64,000 nt of DNA from CAITNM01 sp037138055 (GTDB lineage: Bacteria > Pseudomonadota > Alphaproteobacteria > Paracaedibacterales > CAITNM01). The position numbers and the translations under genes are program-made. The notes beneath the pieces were generated by a model, which saw only the letters and a program-made list of their open reading frames with translations, made no database searches and had not been told where the DNA came from. This document shows, piece after piece, positions 18,126 to 25,976 of this stretch. The stretch lies in the NCBI GenBank assembly GCA_037138055.1, contig JBAXJB010000001.1, positions 1-64,000 of the forward strand, read 5' to 3'. Within the stretch, counting starts at the first letter, position 1. Every line of letters begins with the position of its first letter.

Positions 18126-18323
18126 TTATACGTGAAAATAGTAAGTACGAATGCGCTTTATTTCAGGTGTCGCGCATATTTTCATTCCGCGTGCATTACG
18201 TAGAAACTTATTAGAACGTTTACGCATACCATGGCGTTTTCCCGCAGGGGTCATCTTCACTTTACCAGTACCGGTAAGGCGAAAGCGTTTTTTTACGCTA
18301 CTTTTTGTTTTTAACTTGGGCAT
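18126..18323 (-). CDS. rpmI: 50S ribosomal protein L35
   Basis: 65 aa from ATG 18323 (MPKLKTKSSVKKRF), the usual family start, with AGAGAGA just upstream. The upstream in-frame extension lies in the non-coding leader. The typical KRHGMRKRS region is present. infC, often the first gene of this operon, is not found upstream. Confidence 0.97.
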   Translation of the reverse strand: MPKLKTKSSVKKRFRLTGTGKVKMTPAGKRHGMRKRSNKFLRNARGMKICATPEIKRIRTYYFHV

Positions 18324-18615
18324 TTTATCTCTCTTTAAATAATTAAATATTAATTGTACCGCAGCTAAGGCATGCCCGGGCACTTTACCCCAGCCACGCT
18401 GCTATAATTTGTATAAATGGTTTTTTGCAATAAATCAAGAAAACTTTAAGGGAGTTGGCAATAAATTAATTTCTACTAGCTGTAAATTGAGCAAAATCCC
18501 TCTAACTCTTTAACTGTAATTGAAAATTAACATTTTATTCACATATCGCTCTTTAGAATAGTGATTAGCTAAGAGTATTTGCTCTTGGTTTAATAGTCAT
18601 ATTAGGGGTGATGGT
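18324..18615. promoter_or_regulatory. Divergent intergenic region rpmI/phaC, candidate rpmI leader
   Basis: This 292-bp gap holds the promoters for rpmI (-) and phaC (+). A local GC-rich island at 18361-18402 contains overlapping palindromes, GGCATGCC (18369-18376) and TGCCCGGGCA (18373-18382), inside a GCAGC/GCTGC pair (18361-18365 with 18398-18402). On the minus strand it falls in the expected rpmI 5' leader, where ribosomal-protein autoregulation would act. No consensus regulatory RNA was recognised. AGGGGTG at 18604-18610 is the phaC ribosome-binding site. Confidence 0.35.
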
Positions 18616-20508
18616 ATGCTGCATGGCAACCTGCAAGATGGGCCTGAAGGTAAAAAGAAGCCCAAAGATAAATCAAAAATGAAGACTAAACAAAAAAAGT
18701 CTAGCGAAAAAGCTCAAGAATTTTTTGAGGGCTTTCATCCTAGCATTACAGAAAACATGGAAAAACTGAATGATTTGTATGCAAGCTTTGTATCAAATTT
18801 TACGCCTGATAAGCCTAATCCACTCAATATTTTTAGTGCTGAGGTTATGGCAAAAACTTTCGCTGAAACGCATAGAGTTATGGTAAATACTTTTGTGGTG
18901 TGTCCTGATGAATGGGATGCGAAACAAAAAAACTACCTAAGTGATTTAGAAGAATTATATCAACGAACAATGGGGCGTTTGCAGGGAGAAGAGGTTGTGC
19001 CGATCATTGTGCCTCAAGGAAATGATAAACGCTTTAAGTCTGTGGAGTGGAATGATTTTCCTGTATTTGATTATCTTAAGCAGTCGTACTTACTGCACTG
19101 TAAATACATGAATGAGTTAATCGATTCTCTTGAAGGCATGAATCCAAAAACAAAAGAGAAAGCAAAATTTTATGTACGCAGCATGATGGATGCTGCTTCA
19201 CCAACAAATTCCCCGTTTACGAATCCGGAAGTTTTGAAAGAAACGATCCGAACTCAAGGGCAAAACTTAGTGCATGGGTATCAAAAATTTTTAGAAGATA
19301 ATGCAAATTCAAATTTTTTAAGTTTGCCAATGTTTACGAATCTTACAGAATTTAAAGTTGGTGAGAATTTAGGAATGACAGAAGGGAAAGTTGTGTATGA
19401 AACTCCCTTATTTCAGCTGCTCTACTATAAACCAACTACCGAGTTTGTTTATGGGCGTCCTTTGCTGATGATCCCCCCCTGGATTAACAAATATTATATT
19501 TTTGACTTGCAGCAAGAAAATTCATTTGTGGGATGGCTCCTTGAAAAAGGATTTAGTGTATTTGTGCTTTCGTGGATTAACCCAGATGAAACCTATGCTG
19601 ATCATGGTCTTAGCGATTATGTTATTGATGGAGTGCTTGATGCAGTGCAAAAGGTTTTATCAATTTCAAAACAAGATAAACTAAATCTTTTAGCATACTG
19701 TACAGGTGGTGTGGCAGCTACCCTTTTGGCCGGTTATTTGGCTAAGCGTATTGAAAAAAATCCCATAGAAAGCCTTAGTCTTTTGGCGGCGCCAATAGAT
19801 TTTGATCAAATGGGTGACTTGAAAGTGTTTGTTTGTGAAGACCAGCTAGAGCATTTAGAAAAGCGCGTAAAAAATATTGGCTATTTTCCTGGTGACGAAA
19901 TGGTTAGGGTGTTTAGTTTTTTGCGTGCGAACGACTTGATATGGTCTAACTACATCAATACATACCTACTTAATAAAGAAACTTTTCCACTTGATTTTCT
20001 GTATTGGAATTGTGACACAACGCATATACCAGCGACGCTTCACATGGAATATCTTCGTAATATATTTTTTGAAAATGCGCTTATGCATCCCAATGATTTT
20101 CATATTAATGGGGTAGGGGTAGATTTAAAGGCAATTCAAACGCCTATATTCGCATTTGCGACAAGATCAGATCACATTGTTCCTTGGGCATCTGCATACG
20201 CAATAAAAGAAATGTGTCCTGACAATACAACTTTTGTTTTAGGGGCTGCTGGTCATGTTGCTGGTATTGTGAACCCGGAACACCGAAAAAAATATTGCTA
20301 TTGGAAATGTGAAGAGCCTGTTTTAGATTCGTCAGCATGGTTCGAAAATGCAAAAGAAGTACCTGGTTCATGGTGGCCTGAATGGTATCGCTGGATGAAA
20401 CTCCACTCTGGGAAAAAAATAAAAACTACTATGTGGAAAAGCACAGAAAACATTGAGCCAGCGCCCGGTCGGTATGTTTTATCAACTTCACCCAGCGATA
20501 ATTTTTAA
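18616..20508 (+). CDS. phaC: Class I poly(3-hydroxyalkanoate) synthase
   Basis: 630 aa. The alpha/beta-hydrolase catalytic domain occupies about 200-590. The nucleophile is Cys362 in an AYCTGG lipase-like box; the general-base Asp is in ATRSDHIVPW and the catalytic His in AAGHVAG. The box starts with Ala where Gly is usual. The N-terminus is unusually Lys-rich (about residues 12-40), possibly for granule or nucleic-acid contact. The enzyme polymerises (R)-3-hydroxyacyl-CoA into storage granules. No phaA, phaB, phaR or phasin lies nearby. Confidence 0.93.
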   Translation: MLHGNLQDGPEGKKKPKDKSKMKTKQKKSSEKAQEFFEGFHPSITENMEKLNDLYASFVSNFTPDKPNPLNIFSAEVMAKTFAETHRVMVNTFVVCPDEWDAKQKNYLSDLEELYQRTMGRLQGEEVVPIIVPQGNDKRFKSVEWNDFPVFDYLKQSYLLHCKYMNELIDSLEGMNPKTKEKAKFYVRSMMDAASPTNSPFTNPEVLKETIRTQGQNLVHGYQKFLEDNANSNFLSLPMFTNLTEFKVGENLGMTEGKVVYETPLFQLLYYKPTTEFVYGRPLLMIPPWINKYYIFDLQQENSFVGWLLEKGFSVFVLSWINPDETYADHGLSDYVIDGVLDAVQKVLSISKQDKLNLLAYCTGGVAATLLAGYLAKRIEKNPIESLSLLAAPIDFDQMGDLKVFVCEDQLEHLEKRVKNIGYFPGDEMVRVFSFLRANDLIWSNYINTYLLNKETFPLDFLYWNCDTTHIPATLHMEYLRNIFFENALMHPNDFHINGVGVDLKAIQTPIFAFATRSDHIVPWASAYAIKEMCPDNTTFVLGAAGHVAGIVNPEHRKKYCYWKCEEPVLDSSAWFENAKEVPGSWWPEWYRWMKLHSGKKIKTTMWKSTENIEPAPGRYVLSTSPSDNF

Positions 20509-20565
20509 GAAGTTGTGTTTTTAGCTTTGCGTAATTTTCTATTCTTTGCTAGAAAGAAGTCTGGG

Positions 20566-20651
20566 GCCTGCTTGGTGGAATCGGTAGACACAGCAGACTT
20601 AAAATCTGCCGCCCAAAAGGCGTACCAGTTCGAGTCTGGTAGTAGGCACCA
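20566..20651 (+). tRNA. tRNA-Leu (anticodon UAA)
   Basis: Complete cloverleaf with acceptor arms GCCTGCT/AGTAGGC (one G-T pair), anticodon loop CTTAAAA on a GCAGA/TCTGC stem, a long class II variable arm, and an encoded CCA at 20649-20651. Confidence 0.97.
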
Positions 20652-20777
20652 TATCTTTTAAAGTCGAATATTTTACGGCTTCACTTCATATTTATGTAAT
20701 TTATTGTTTCTGATAATACTTTGTTAATATTTTTAATATAACATTAAGTAAATTGACAATATACATGGATCGAAAAA

Positions 20778-21188
20778 ATGAATAAAATAGCAATTTCTCT
20801 AATAGCCGTTCTTTATTTAGGATTTTTAGGAACTATTAAAGCTGCAGAATCTGTAGCTCCAGCAGGTCTAAGTGGCGCTGCTCTTCAAAAAGAAGATCAA
20901 CAAAAGATAGAAAATTTAAAAAGAAAAAAAGAAGAGCTATTAAGAGAAGGTGGAAATGCGTCAGTAATTGATGATTTAATAAAATTAGCGGAAGAAATGT
21001 TGGCGCTGAATGACAAGCGCCATAAAGTTCATGAAGCAACTAAAAGTTTTGAAAAAGCTATAGGAATATTTTCAGAAGATATTAAGCAGATCATTGAGAA
21101 AATAAATAAAATACTTGATGATCAAGCAACTGCTGCGGTTAATAATGCAAAACTTTCCGCTCTTATTCATCCACAAAGCAAAGACTGA
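20778..21188 (+). CDS. Small secreted helical protein, unknown function
   Basis: 136 aa. The N-terminal signal peptide (MNK, then a hydrophobic core to about residue 18, cleavage near the KAAES segment at 21-24) is followed by an almost entirely helical, charged region. Heptad-like Leu/Ile spacing (ENLKRKKEELL, IIEKINKIL) predicts a coiled coil or helical hairpin. It lies between tRNA-Leu and a convergent tRNA-Gly. A GGA 14 nt before ATG 20778 is the only ribosome-binding hint. No family was recognised; it shares export and an Ala-rich style with the 645-aa secreted protein. Confidence 0.72.
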   Translation: MNKIAISLIAVLYLGFLGTIKAAESVAPAGLSGAALQKEDQQKIENLKRKKEELLREGGNASVIDDLIKLAEEMLALNDKRHKVHEATKSFEKAIGIFSEDIKQIIEKINKILDDQATAAVNNAKLSALIHPQSKD

Positions 21189-21210
21189 GATGGGACTATA
21201 ATTTTTTACT

Positions 21211-21285
21211 TGGAGCGGGCGAAGGGATTCGAACCCTCGACCCCAACCTTGGCAAGGTTGTGCTCTACCCCTGAGCTACGCCCGC
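21211..21285 (-). tRNA. tRNA-Gly (anticodon GCC)
   Basis: Minus-strand cloverleaf: acceptor GCGGGCG/CGCCCGC, D stem GCTC/GAGC, anticodon loop TTGCCAA on a CAACC/GGTTG stem, T arm with TTCGAAT, and encoded CCA at 21211-21213. It lies 24 nt downstream of the flippase-like gene on the same strand. Confidence 0.97.
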
Positions 21286-21309
21286 TTAAGTGATTACATA
21301 CTATCTATT

Positions 21310-22269
21310 TTATAAGGTAGTGCCAAGTGAATTTTTATGATTTTTAGAAAATAAGTAAAAAATAGCGCCAATGCCACCTACAGCTAGCATCAATAATCCC
21401 TGTAAAATCCCCAAAGTGAACCCTTTTTCGGGCGGCAACCCATATGCTAGAAGGTAAGCTGTTAAGAAGCTTTCACGTAATCCCCACCCGGAAATAGAAA
21501 TTGGAATCATGGTAATAAGCAATGAAAATGTATATAAAACACAGCTTTCCCAAAAATTTAAGGGAATTTGCAAGGCAATAATTAATAAATAGAATGCGGC
21601 AAAATTTACAAAAGTGGCTGTCAGTCCTGTTATTCCCAAAAAAGTGCAAGGTTTTGAAATAAATTTTTTCCCTAAGGCTAGAATTTTCCATAGTTTATTG
21701 ATTAGCTTGTAGTTTTGTAAAATGGGAAATCTAATAAACAGCATTAAAATAACAATGCCACCAACTAAAAAACTGTAAGTAGTTAGGGCTATTATTTTTA
21801 AGGATGAAGGTAATTTTATAAAAAATAGCATAGGCACACAAATCAAGCCCATGCAAGCAAGTCCTAGAATGCGATCCCATATGATTGCTGAGGTGCTTAG
21901 TAAAGTGCTATTTTTCTTGGTGAGCGCGTAAATTCGATAGGCGTCACCGCCAATGCCACCGGGTAAAAGCTGATTAAAAAATGTTCCAGCCCAGGTTAGA
22001 TTGATCAAAGACTTAAATGAATTTTTAATTCCTATCAATTTTGAAATATAGCAGAGACGAAGGCCATTAAGGCATACGCATAGACTCATCGTTAGTAAGG
22101 CATAGCTGTAAGTGGAAACTGGAAGTTCTTTGAAAACTGAGTGTAGCTGATCAAGGTTTACTTGACGTAATACCCACCACAACGCCAAACCAGAAAATAC
22201 AATCTTGAAAAATAAAAGCATACTATGCTGAAAGATTTTCTGTAGCTGCATCCATGCTAGTTTGAACAT
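21310..22269 (-). CDS. Flippase-like membrane protein (LPG synthase TM region / YbhN family)
   Basis: 319 aa with about eight hydrophobic segments. The NQLLPGGIGGDAYRIY motif near residue 100 and a SGWGLRE motif near 265 are hallmarks of the lysylphosphatidylglycerol-synthase transmembrane family. Its members move or modify lipids or polyprenol-linked substrates in the inner membrane. The listed start overlaps the end of pgsA by 47 nt; ATG 22221, 1 nt after the pgsA stop, is an alternative. Pairing with pgsA suggests phospholipid handling, which is an inference. Confidence 0.8.
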   Translation of the reverse strand: MFKLAWMQLQKIFQHSMLLFFKIVFSGLALWWVLRQVNLDQLHSVFKELPVSTYSYALLTMSLCVCLNGLRLCYISKLIGIKNSFKSLINLTWAGTFFNQLLPGGIGGDAYRIYALTKKNSTLLSTSAIIWDRILGLACMGLICVPMLFFIKLPSSLKIIALTTYSFLVGGIVILMLFIRFPILQNYKLINKLWKILALGKKFISKPCTFLGITGLTATFVNFAAFYLLIIALQIPLNFWESCVLYTFSLLITMIPISISGWGLRESFLTAYLLAYGLPPEKGFTLGILQGLLMLAVGGIGAIFYLFSKNHKNSLGTTL

Positions 22270-22795
22270 AAATCCAGCCAGAATAAAGGGTTATGCCAGC
22301 TGCAATCCACAATAATAATTCTCCTATAGCTTGAAGCGCTATAGGGCTATGCCGTGGATCTATATACAGCAATACAGCCAGTGCAAGCATTTGAATGGTT
22401 GTTTTTATTTTTGTAAGAAAATTTACCGATAGTAAAACTCTAACCTCAGCTAAATATTCACGTAAGCCTGAAACAAGAATTTCACGGCATAGAATAATAA
22501 CAGCAGCTAAAATGCTGAATTTTGAAATGCGATCAAATCCCACAAGCATTAGTAAGGTTGATGATATCAAAAGTTTATCAGCAATAGGGTCTAATATTTC
22601 CCCAAAGCGTGTCTCTTGATTGAATTTACGCGCAATGAACCCATCAAGATAATCAGTAATGCATGCAAGCACAAAAAGACAGGCTGCTATAAGGCGCGGA
22701 GTTGGGTAATTTATAAAAAAAGTTATTAATATAAATGGAATTAAACCAATGCGTGCAAGGGTTAACGTGTTGGCAAGGTTCTTAAAATTCACCAT
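22223..22795 (-). CDS. pgsA: CDP-diacylglycerol-glycerol-3-phosphate 3-phosphatidyltransferase
   Basis: 190 aa. The CDP-alcohol phosphatidyltransferase motif D-G-x2-A-R-x8-G-x3-D-x3-D is visible as YLDGFIARKF plus GEILDPIADK near residues 48-73. Several TM helices surround it. The enzyme makes phosphatidylglycerol phosphate, the precursor of PG and cardiolipin, at the inner membrane. Confidence 0.94.
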   Translation of the reverse strand: MVNFKNLANTLTLARIGLIPFILITFFINYPTPRLIAACLFVLACITDYLDGFIARKFNQETRFGEILDPIADKLLISSTLLMLVGFDRISKFSILAAVIILCREILVSGLREYLAEVRVLLSVNFLTKIKTTIQMLALAVLLYIDPRHSPIALQAIGELLLWIAAGITLYSGWIYVQTSMDAATENLSA

Positions 22796-22868
22796 AGCAT
22801 TCCTACTATTTTATTGACTAGATAATGCCGTAATTCATGAGAGATGGCAAATATTAGAAGAGAATAAG

Positions 22869-23654
22869 TTACACATTTTCTAGCTTAGACTCATCTATTG
22901 TAATTGGTGGATGCATTTTTTCTTGCGCTGAGAATGATTTAGAAGAGTCTGTAGCTTTTTGTAATATGTCGTTGAGCGACTTTATTTTTCTAATGGCAGG
23001 TTTGTGCTTTTTGATTTTTTCGGTCTGCATTGTTTGCATAAGTGTTGATGTTTCAGGTTTTTTTGTATTAAGTATTGGGGCTGTTCCGACTATTCCACGT
23101 ACCAAGTTAACTTCGGTAAAAGCTCCAATGCGTAATCCAATAGCTGAAACAATTTCTCCACGTTCTTTGCTATTTGTAAAAAATATAATCTTTTTTGGGG
23201 CAAACTGAGTCCAAACCCAAAGCTGATTAATAACTAAGCCTAAAATCTCGCCTAGGGGCTGGCTTTGACAAAGCACAATCCCAAAACGACATGAGGGCAT
23301 ACTGCCTTCAAAGCCACGAAAAATCTCATTGCTTAGGCTAAAATTCTCTTCAAAGGGCAAAGCGCTCTTTGTAATACTATTTTGCCAAAACATAGTTTCA
23401 GAAGAGTGTTCAGCCAAATATAGCACTCTGGCGCCTTGTTTCTTAAGTGCAGTTATCGAATCAGCTACTTTTTGGTTTTGTATAGTGGCAAATTTTGCGC
23501 CGGTAGCTTTTGGATAGAAAAGAGCGCCTTGCAAATCTACAAGGATAAGCAAATTTTGTTCTTGAGCAGGTAGAGGCTGATTTTCTTGTGTGTGTTCAAG
23601 AGCCTCTCCCCAACTTAAGGGCATAAAAGCAATGATAAAAAGCCAACGAATCAT
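22869..23654 (-). CDS. Exported degenerate HAD-like (DUF2608-like) protein
   Basis: 261 aa with a signal peptide (hydrophobic core 3-15, cleavage near the WGEA segment). A HAD-type layout can be traced: a strand ending VDLQGAL (Asp40), a helix/strand pair (ALKKQGARVLYLAE), and KKIIFFTNSKERG where the acidic motif IV would lie. The second motif I Asp is Gln and motif IV lacks its Asp pair, so catalysis looks lost. This resembles DUF2608 proteins of intracellular bacteria. The C-terminal ~60 residues are charged and low-complexity. The family match is tentative. Confidence 0.55.
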   Translation of the reverse strand: MIRWLFIIAFMPLSWGEALEHTQENQPLPAQEQNLLILVDLQGALFYPKATGAKFATIQNQKVADSITALKKQGARVLYLAEHSSETMFWQNSITKSALPFEENFSLSNEIFRGFEGSMPSCRFGIVLCQSQPLGEILGLVINQLWVWTQFAPKKIIFFTNSKERGEIVSAIGLRIGAFTEVNLVRGIVGTAPILNTKKPETSTLMQTMQTEKIKKHKPAIRKIKSLNDILQKATDSSKSFSAQEKMHPPITIDESKLENV

Positions 23655-23737
23655 AAATATAGTGTTTGATATTTCTATGCTGAATGCAAGTAGGCTGCGT
23701 GACCTCTTAAAATAAATTAAAATTTTTGTTTAAAACT

Positions 23738-23766
23738 TTGATTTTTGTGCAAAAATTTTGTATATT
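23738..23766 (+). promoter_or_regulatory. sigma70-type promoter of dnaK
   Basis: TTGATT (23738-23743) and TATATT (23761-23766) are spaced by exactly 17 nt. The expected transcription start, near 23773, falls inside the adjacent CIRCE-like operator. No convincing sigma32 consensus was seen. Confidence 0.65.
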
Positions 23767-23767
23767 G

Positions 23768-23794
23768 TTAGCACTGTCAGTCAATGGCTGCTAA
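23768..23794 (+). promoter_or_regulatory. CIRCE-like operator (HrcA site) upstream of dnaK
   Basis: TTAGCACTG, 9 nt, then GGCTGCTAA matches the CIRCE consensus (TTAGCACTC-N9-GAGTGCTAA) at 15 of 18 arm positions with the exact 9-nt spacer. It starts 2 nt after the -10 box and ends 25 nt before the dnaK ATG, an ideal position for HrcA repression. Confidence 0.72.
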
Positions 23795-23819
23795 AAACAA
23801 AAATATTTAGGAGAAAGCT

Positions 23820-25730
23820 ATGTCACGTGTAATCGGAATAGATCTTGGTACAACAAACTCATGTGTTGCCGTAATGGAAGGAAACACAGCAAAGGTTATT
23901 GAAAATACCGAAGGTGCTCGCACAACACCATCAATGGTTGCCTTTACAGAAGGCGGAGAGCGTTTAGTGGGGCAACCTGCGAAGCGTCAGGGCGTTACTA
24001 ACCCAGAAAATACACTTTTTGCGATCAAGCGTTTAATTGGTCGTACGTTTAATGACCCTATGACTCAAAAAGACATGGGTTTGGTGCCTTACAAAATTGT
24101 TTCTGGTGATAATAAAGACGCATGGGTAGAAGCGCATGGGGAAAAATATAGTCCAAGCCAGGTTAGCGCATTTATTTTGCAAAAAATGAAAGAGACTGCA
24201 GAAAATTATCTGGGTGAAAAAGTTACTCAAGCAATTGTAACTGTTCCAGCTTATTTTAACGACGCGCAACGTCAAGCTACGAAAGATGCTGGACGTATTG
24301 CTGGCTTAGAAGTTCTGCGCATTCTTAACGAACCAACTGCAGCAGCTTTGGCTTACGGTCTTGAGAAAAAAGCTACAGGCACAATCGCTGTTTATGATCT
24401 TGGTGGCGGTACTTTTGACGTATCAATTCTTGAAATTGGTGATGGTGTTTTTGAAGTGAAATCTACCAATGGCGATACTTTCCTTGGCGGTGAAGACTTT
24501 GATGCTCGTGTTATTGACTGGATTGCAGATGAATTTAAAAAAGAACAATCTATCGACCTTAGAAAAGACAAGCTTGCTCTTCAACGTTTGAAAGAAGCTG
24601 CTGAAAAAGCAAAAATTGAACTTTCAAATTCAATGCAAACTGACATTAATTTACCATTTATTACGGCGGATGCAAGTGGTCCAAAGCATTTGAATTTGAA
24701 GCTTACTCGGGCAAAATTTGAATCGTTGGTTGACGAATTAGTTCAGCGCACTATTGATCCTTGTAAATCAGCGTTACGTGATGCTGGCTTGCAGCCAAAT
24801 CAAATAGACGAGGTTATTTTGGTAGGTGGAATGACTCGTATGCCAAAAATATTCGAAACAGTGAAACAACTATTTGGTCGTGAACCACATCGTGGTGTGA
24901 ATCCTGATGAAGTTGTGGCAATTGGTGCTGCAATTCAAGGTGGTGTTCTAAAAGGTGACGTTAAAGATGTGTTGTTGCTTGATGTTACGCCTCTTTCTTT
25001 AGGAATTGAAACTCTTGGTGGAATCTTTACTCGTTTGATAGATCGCAATACAACTATTCCAACGCGTAAAAGCCAAGTATTTTCAACAGCTGAGGATAAT
25101 CAAACAGCCGTGACAATTCGTGTGTTCCAAGGAGAACGCGAAATGGCAGCTGATAATAAAACTCTTGGTCAGTTTAATTTAGAAGACTTGCCGCCAGCGC
25201 CACGTGGAATTCCACAAGTTGAAGTGACTTTTGACATTGATGCAAATGGAATTGTGCAAGTTTCTGCCAAAGATAAAGCAACAGGCAAAGAACAGCAGAT
25301 TCGCATTCAAGCTTCTGGTGGTCTTTCTGAAGAAGATATTCAACGCATGGTCAAAGAAGCTGAAGCTAACGCTGAAGATGATAAAAAGCGCAAAGAAACG
25401 ATTGAAGCAAAAAATCATGCCGACGCTTTAGTGCATTCTACAGAAAAAGCCTTGTCTGAACACGGAAGTGCGGTTACTGAGGAAGAAAAAACAGCAATCG
25501 AAACTGATTTGGCAGCCTTAAAGGAAGCTTTAATTAAGGAAGATAAAGATGATATTCAAGCAAAAATGCAAACGCTTGCTCAGTCATCAATGAAACTTGG
25601 TGAAGCTGCTTACAAAGCATCTCAACCAACAGAAGGCGATGCTTCGGCGTCGGCTACAGAAACACCAGAAGGTGAAACTATAGTGGATGCTGAATACGAA
25701 GATAAAGAAGACGATCGTAAAAAAGCATAA
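23820..25730 (+). CDS. dnaK: Chaperone protein DnaK (Hsp70)
   Basis: 636 aa, full length. The actin-like ATPase domain starts GIDLGTTNSCVAV and includes VYDLGGGTFDVS; the linker DVLLLDVTPLSLGIET leads into the substrate-binding domain and helical lid, ending in an acidic tail. AGGAGA 5 nt upstream fixes the ATG. dnaJ is not adjacent; the next genes are tRNA-Gly and tuf. Confidence 0.99.
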   Translation: MSRVIGIDLGTTNSCVAVMEGNTAKVIENTEGARTTPSMVAFTEGGERLVGQPAKRQGVTNPENTLFAIKRLIGRTFNDPMTQKDMGLVPYKIVSGDNKDAWVEAHGEKYSPSQVSAFILQKMKETAENYLGEKVTQAIVTVPAYFNDAQRQATKDAGRIAGLEVLRILNEPTAAALAYGLEKKATGTIAVYDLGGGTFDVSILEIGDGVFEVKSTNGDTFLGGEDFDARVIDWIADEFKKEQSIDLRKDKLALQRLKEAAEKAKIELSNSMQTDINLPFITADASGPKHLNLKLTRAKFESLVDELVQRTIDPCKSALRDAGLQPNQIDEVILVGGMTRMPKIFETVKQLFGREPHRGVNPDEVVAIGAAIQGGVLKGDVKDVLLLDVTPLSLGIETLGGIFTRLIDRNTTIPTRKSQVFSTAEDNQTAVTIRVFQGEREMAADNKTLGQFNLEDLPPAPRGIPQVEVTFDIDANGIVQVSAKDKATGKEQQIRIQASGGLSEEDIQRMVKEAEANAEDDKKRKETIEAKNHADALVHSTEKALSEHGSAVTEEEKTAIETDLAALKEALIKEDKDDIQAKMQTLAQSSMKLGEAAYKASQPTEGDASASATETPEGETIVDAEYEDKEDDRKKA

Positions 25731-25738
25731 TGACTAAT

Positions 25739-25766
25739 GGATGGGGGAGTAATAACTCTCCCATCT
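25739..25766 (+). terminator. Terminator-like hairpin after dnaK
   Basis: GATGGGGGAGT (25740-25750) pairs with ACTCTCCCATC (25755-25765) around an AATA tetraloop: 11 bp with one G-T pair. The following sequence is only weakly T-rich, so it may stop transcription or simply stabilise the dnaK 3' end. Confidence 0.65.
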
Positions 25767-25769
25767 ATA

Positions 25770-25798
25770 TTGACCTTTAGGGAAAATTCTCTTAAATT
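25770..25798 (+). promoter_or_regulatory. Promoter of tRNA-Gly(UCC)-tuf
   Basis: TTGACC (25770-25775), a 17-nt spacer and TAAATT (25793-25798) place a start near 25805, just before the tRNA 5' end at 25809. It probably drives both the tRNA and tuf. Confidence 0.6.
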
Positions 25799-25808
25799 AC
25801 AAATTACC

Positions 25809-25882
25809 GCGGGTGTAGCTTAGTGGTAAAGCTCCAGCCTTCCAAGCTGGCCATGTGGGTTCGATTCCCATCACCCGCTCCA
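25809..25882 (+). tRNA. tRNA-Gly (anticodon UCC)
   Basis: Acceptor GCGGGTG/CACCCGC, D stem GCTT/AAGC, anticodon loop CTTCCAA on a CCAGC/GCTGG stem, T loop TTCGATT, encoded CCA at 25880-25882. It lies 94 nt upstream of tuf. The same isoacceptor occurs in the tRNA cluster before tufB in E. coli, so this looks like a remnant of that order. Confidence 0.97.
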
Positions 25883-25976
25883 AAATTATTTCTTTCCAGT
25901 AATTCACCCATTTACGAATCTTTTTAATCGCGATAAACTAAGTCAAAATTTTTAACAAATCTTTTAAGGGATTATC

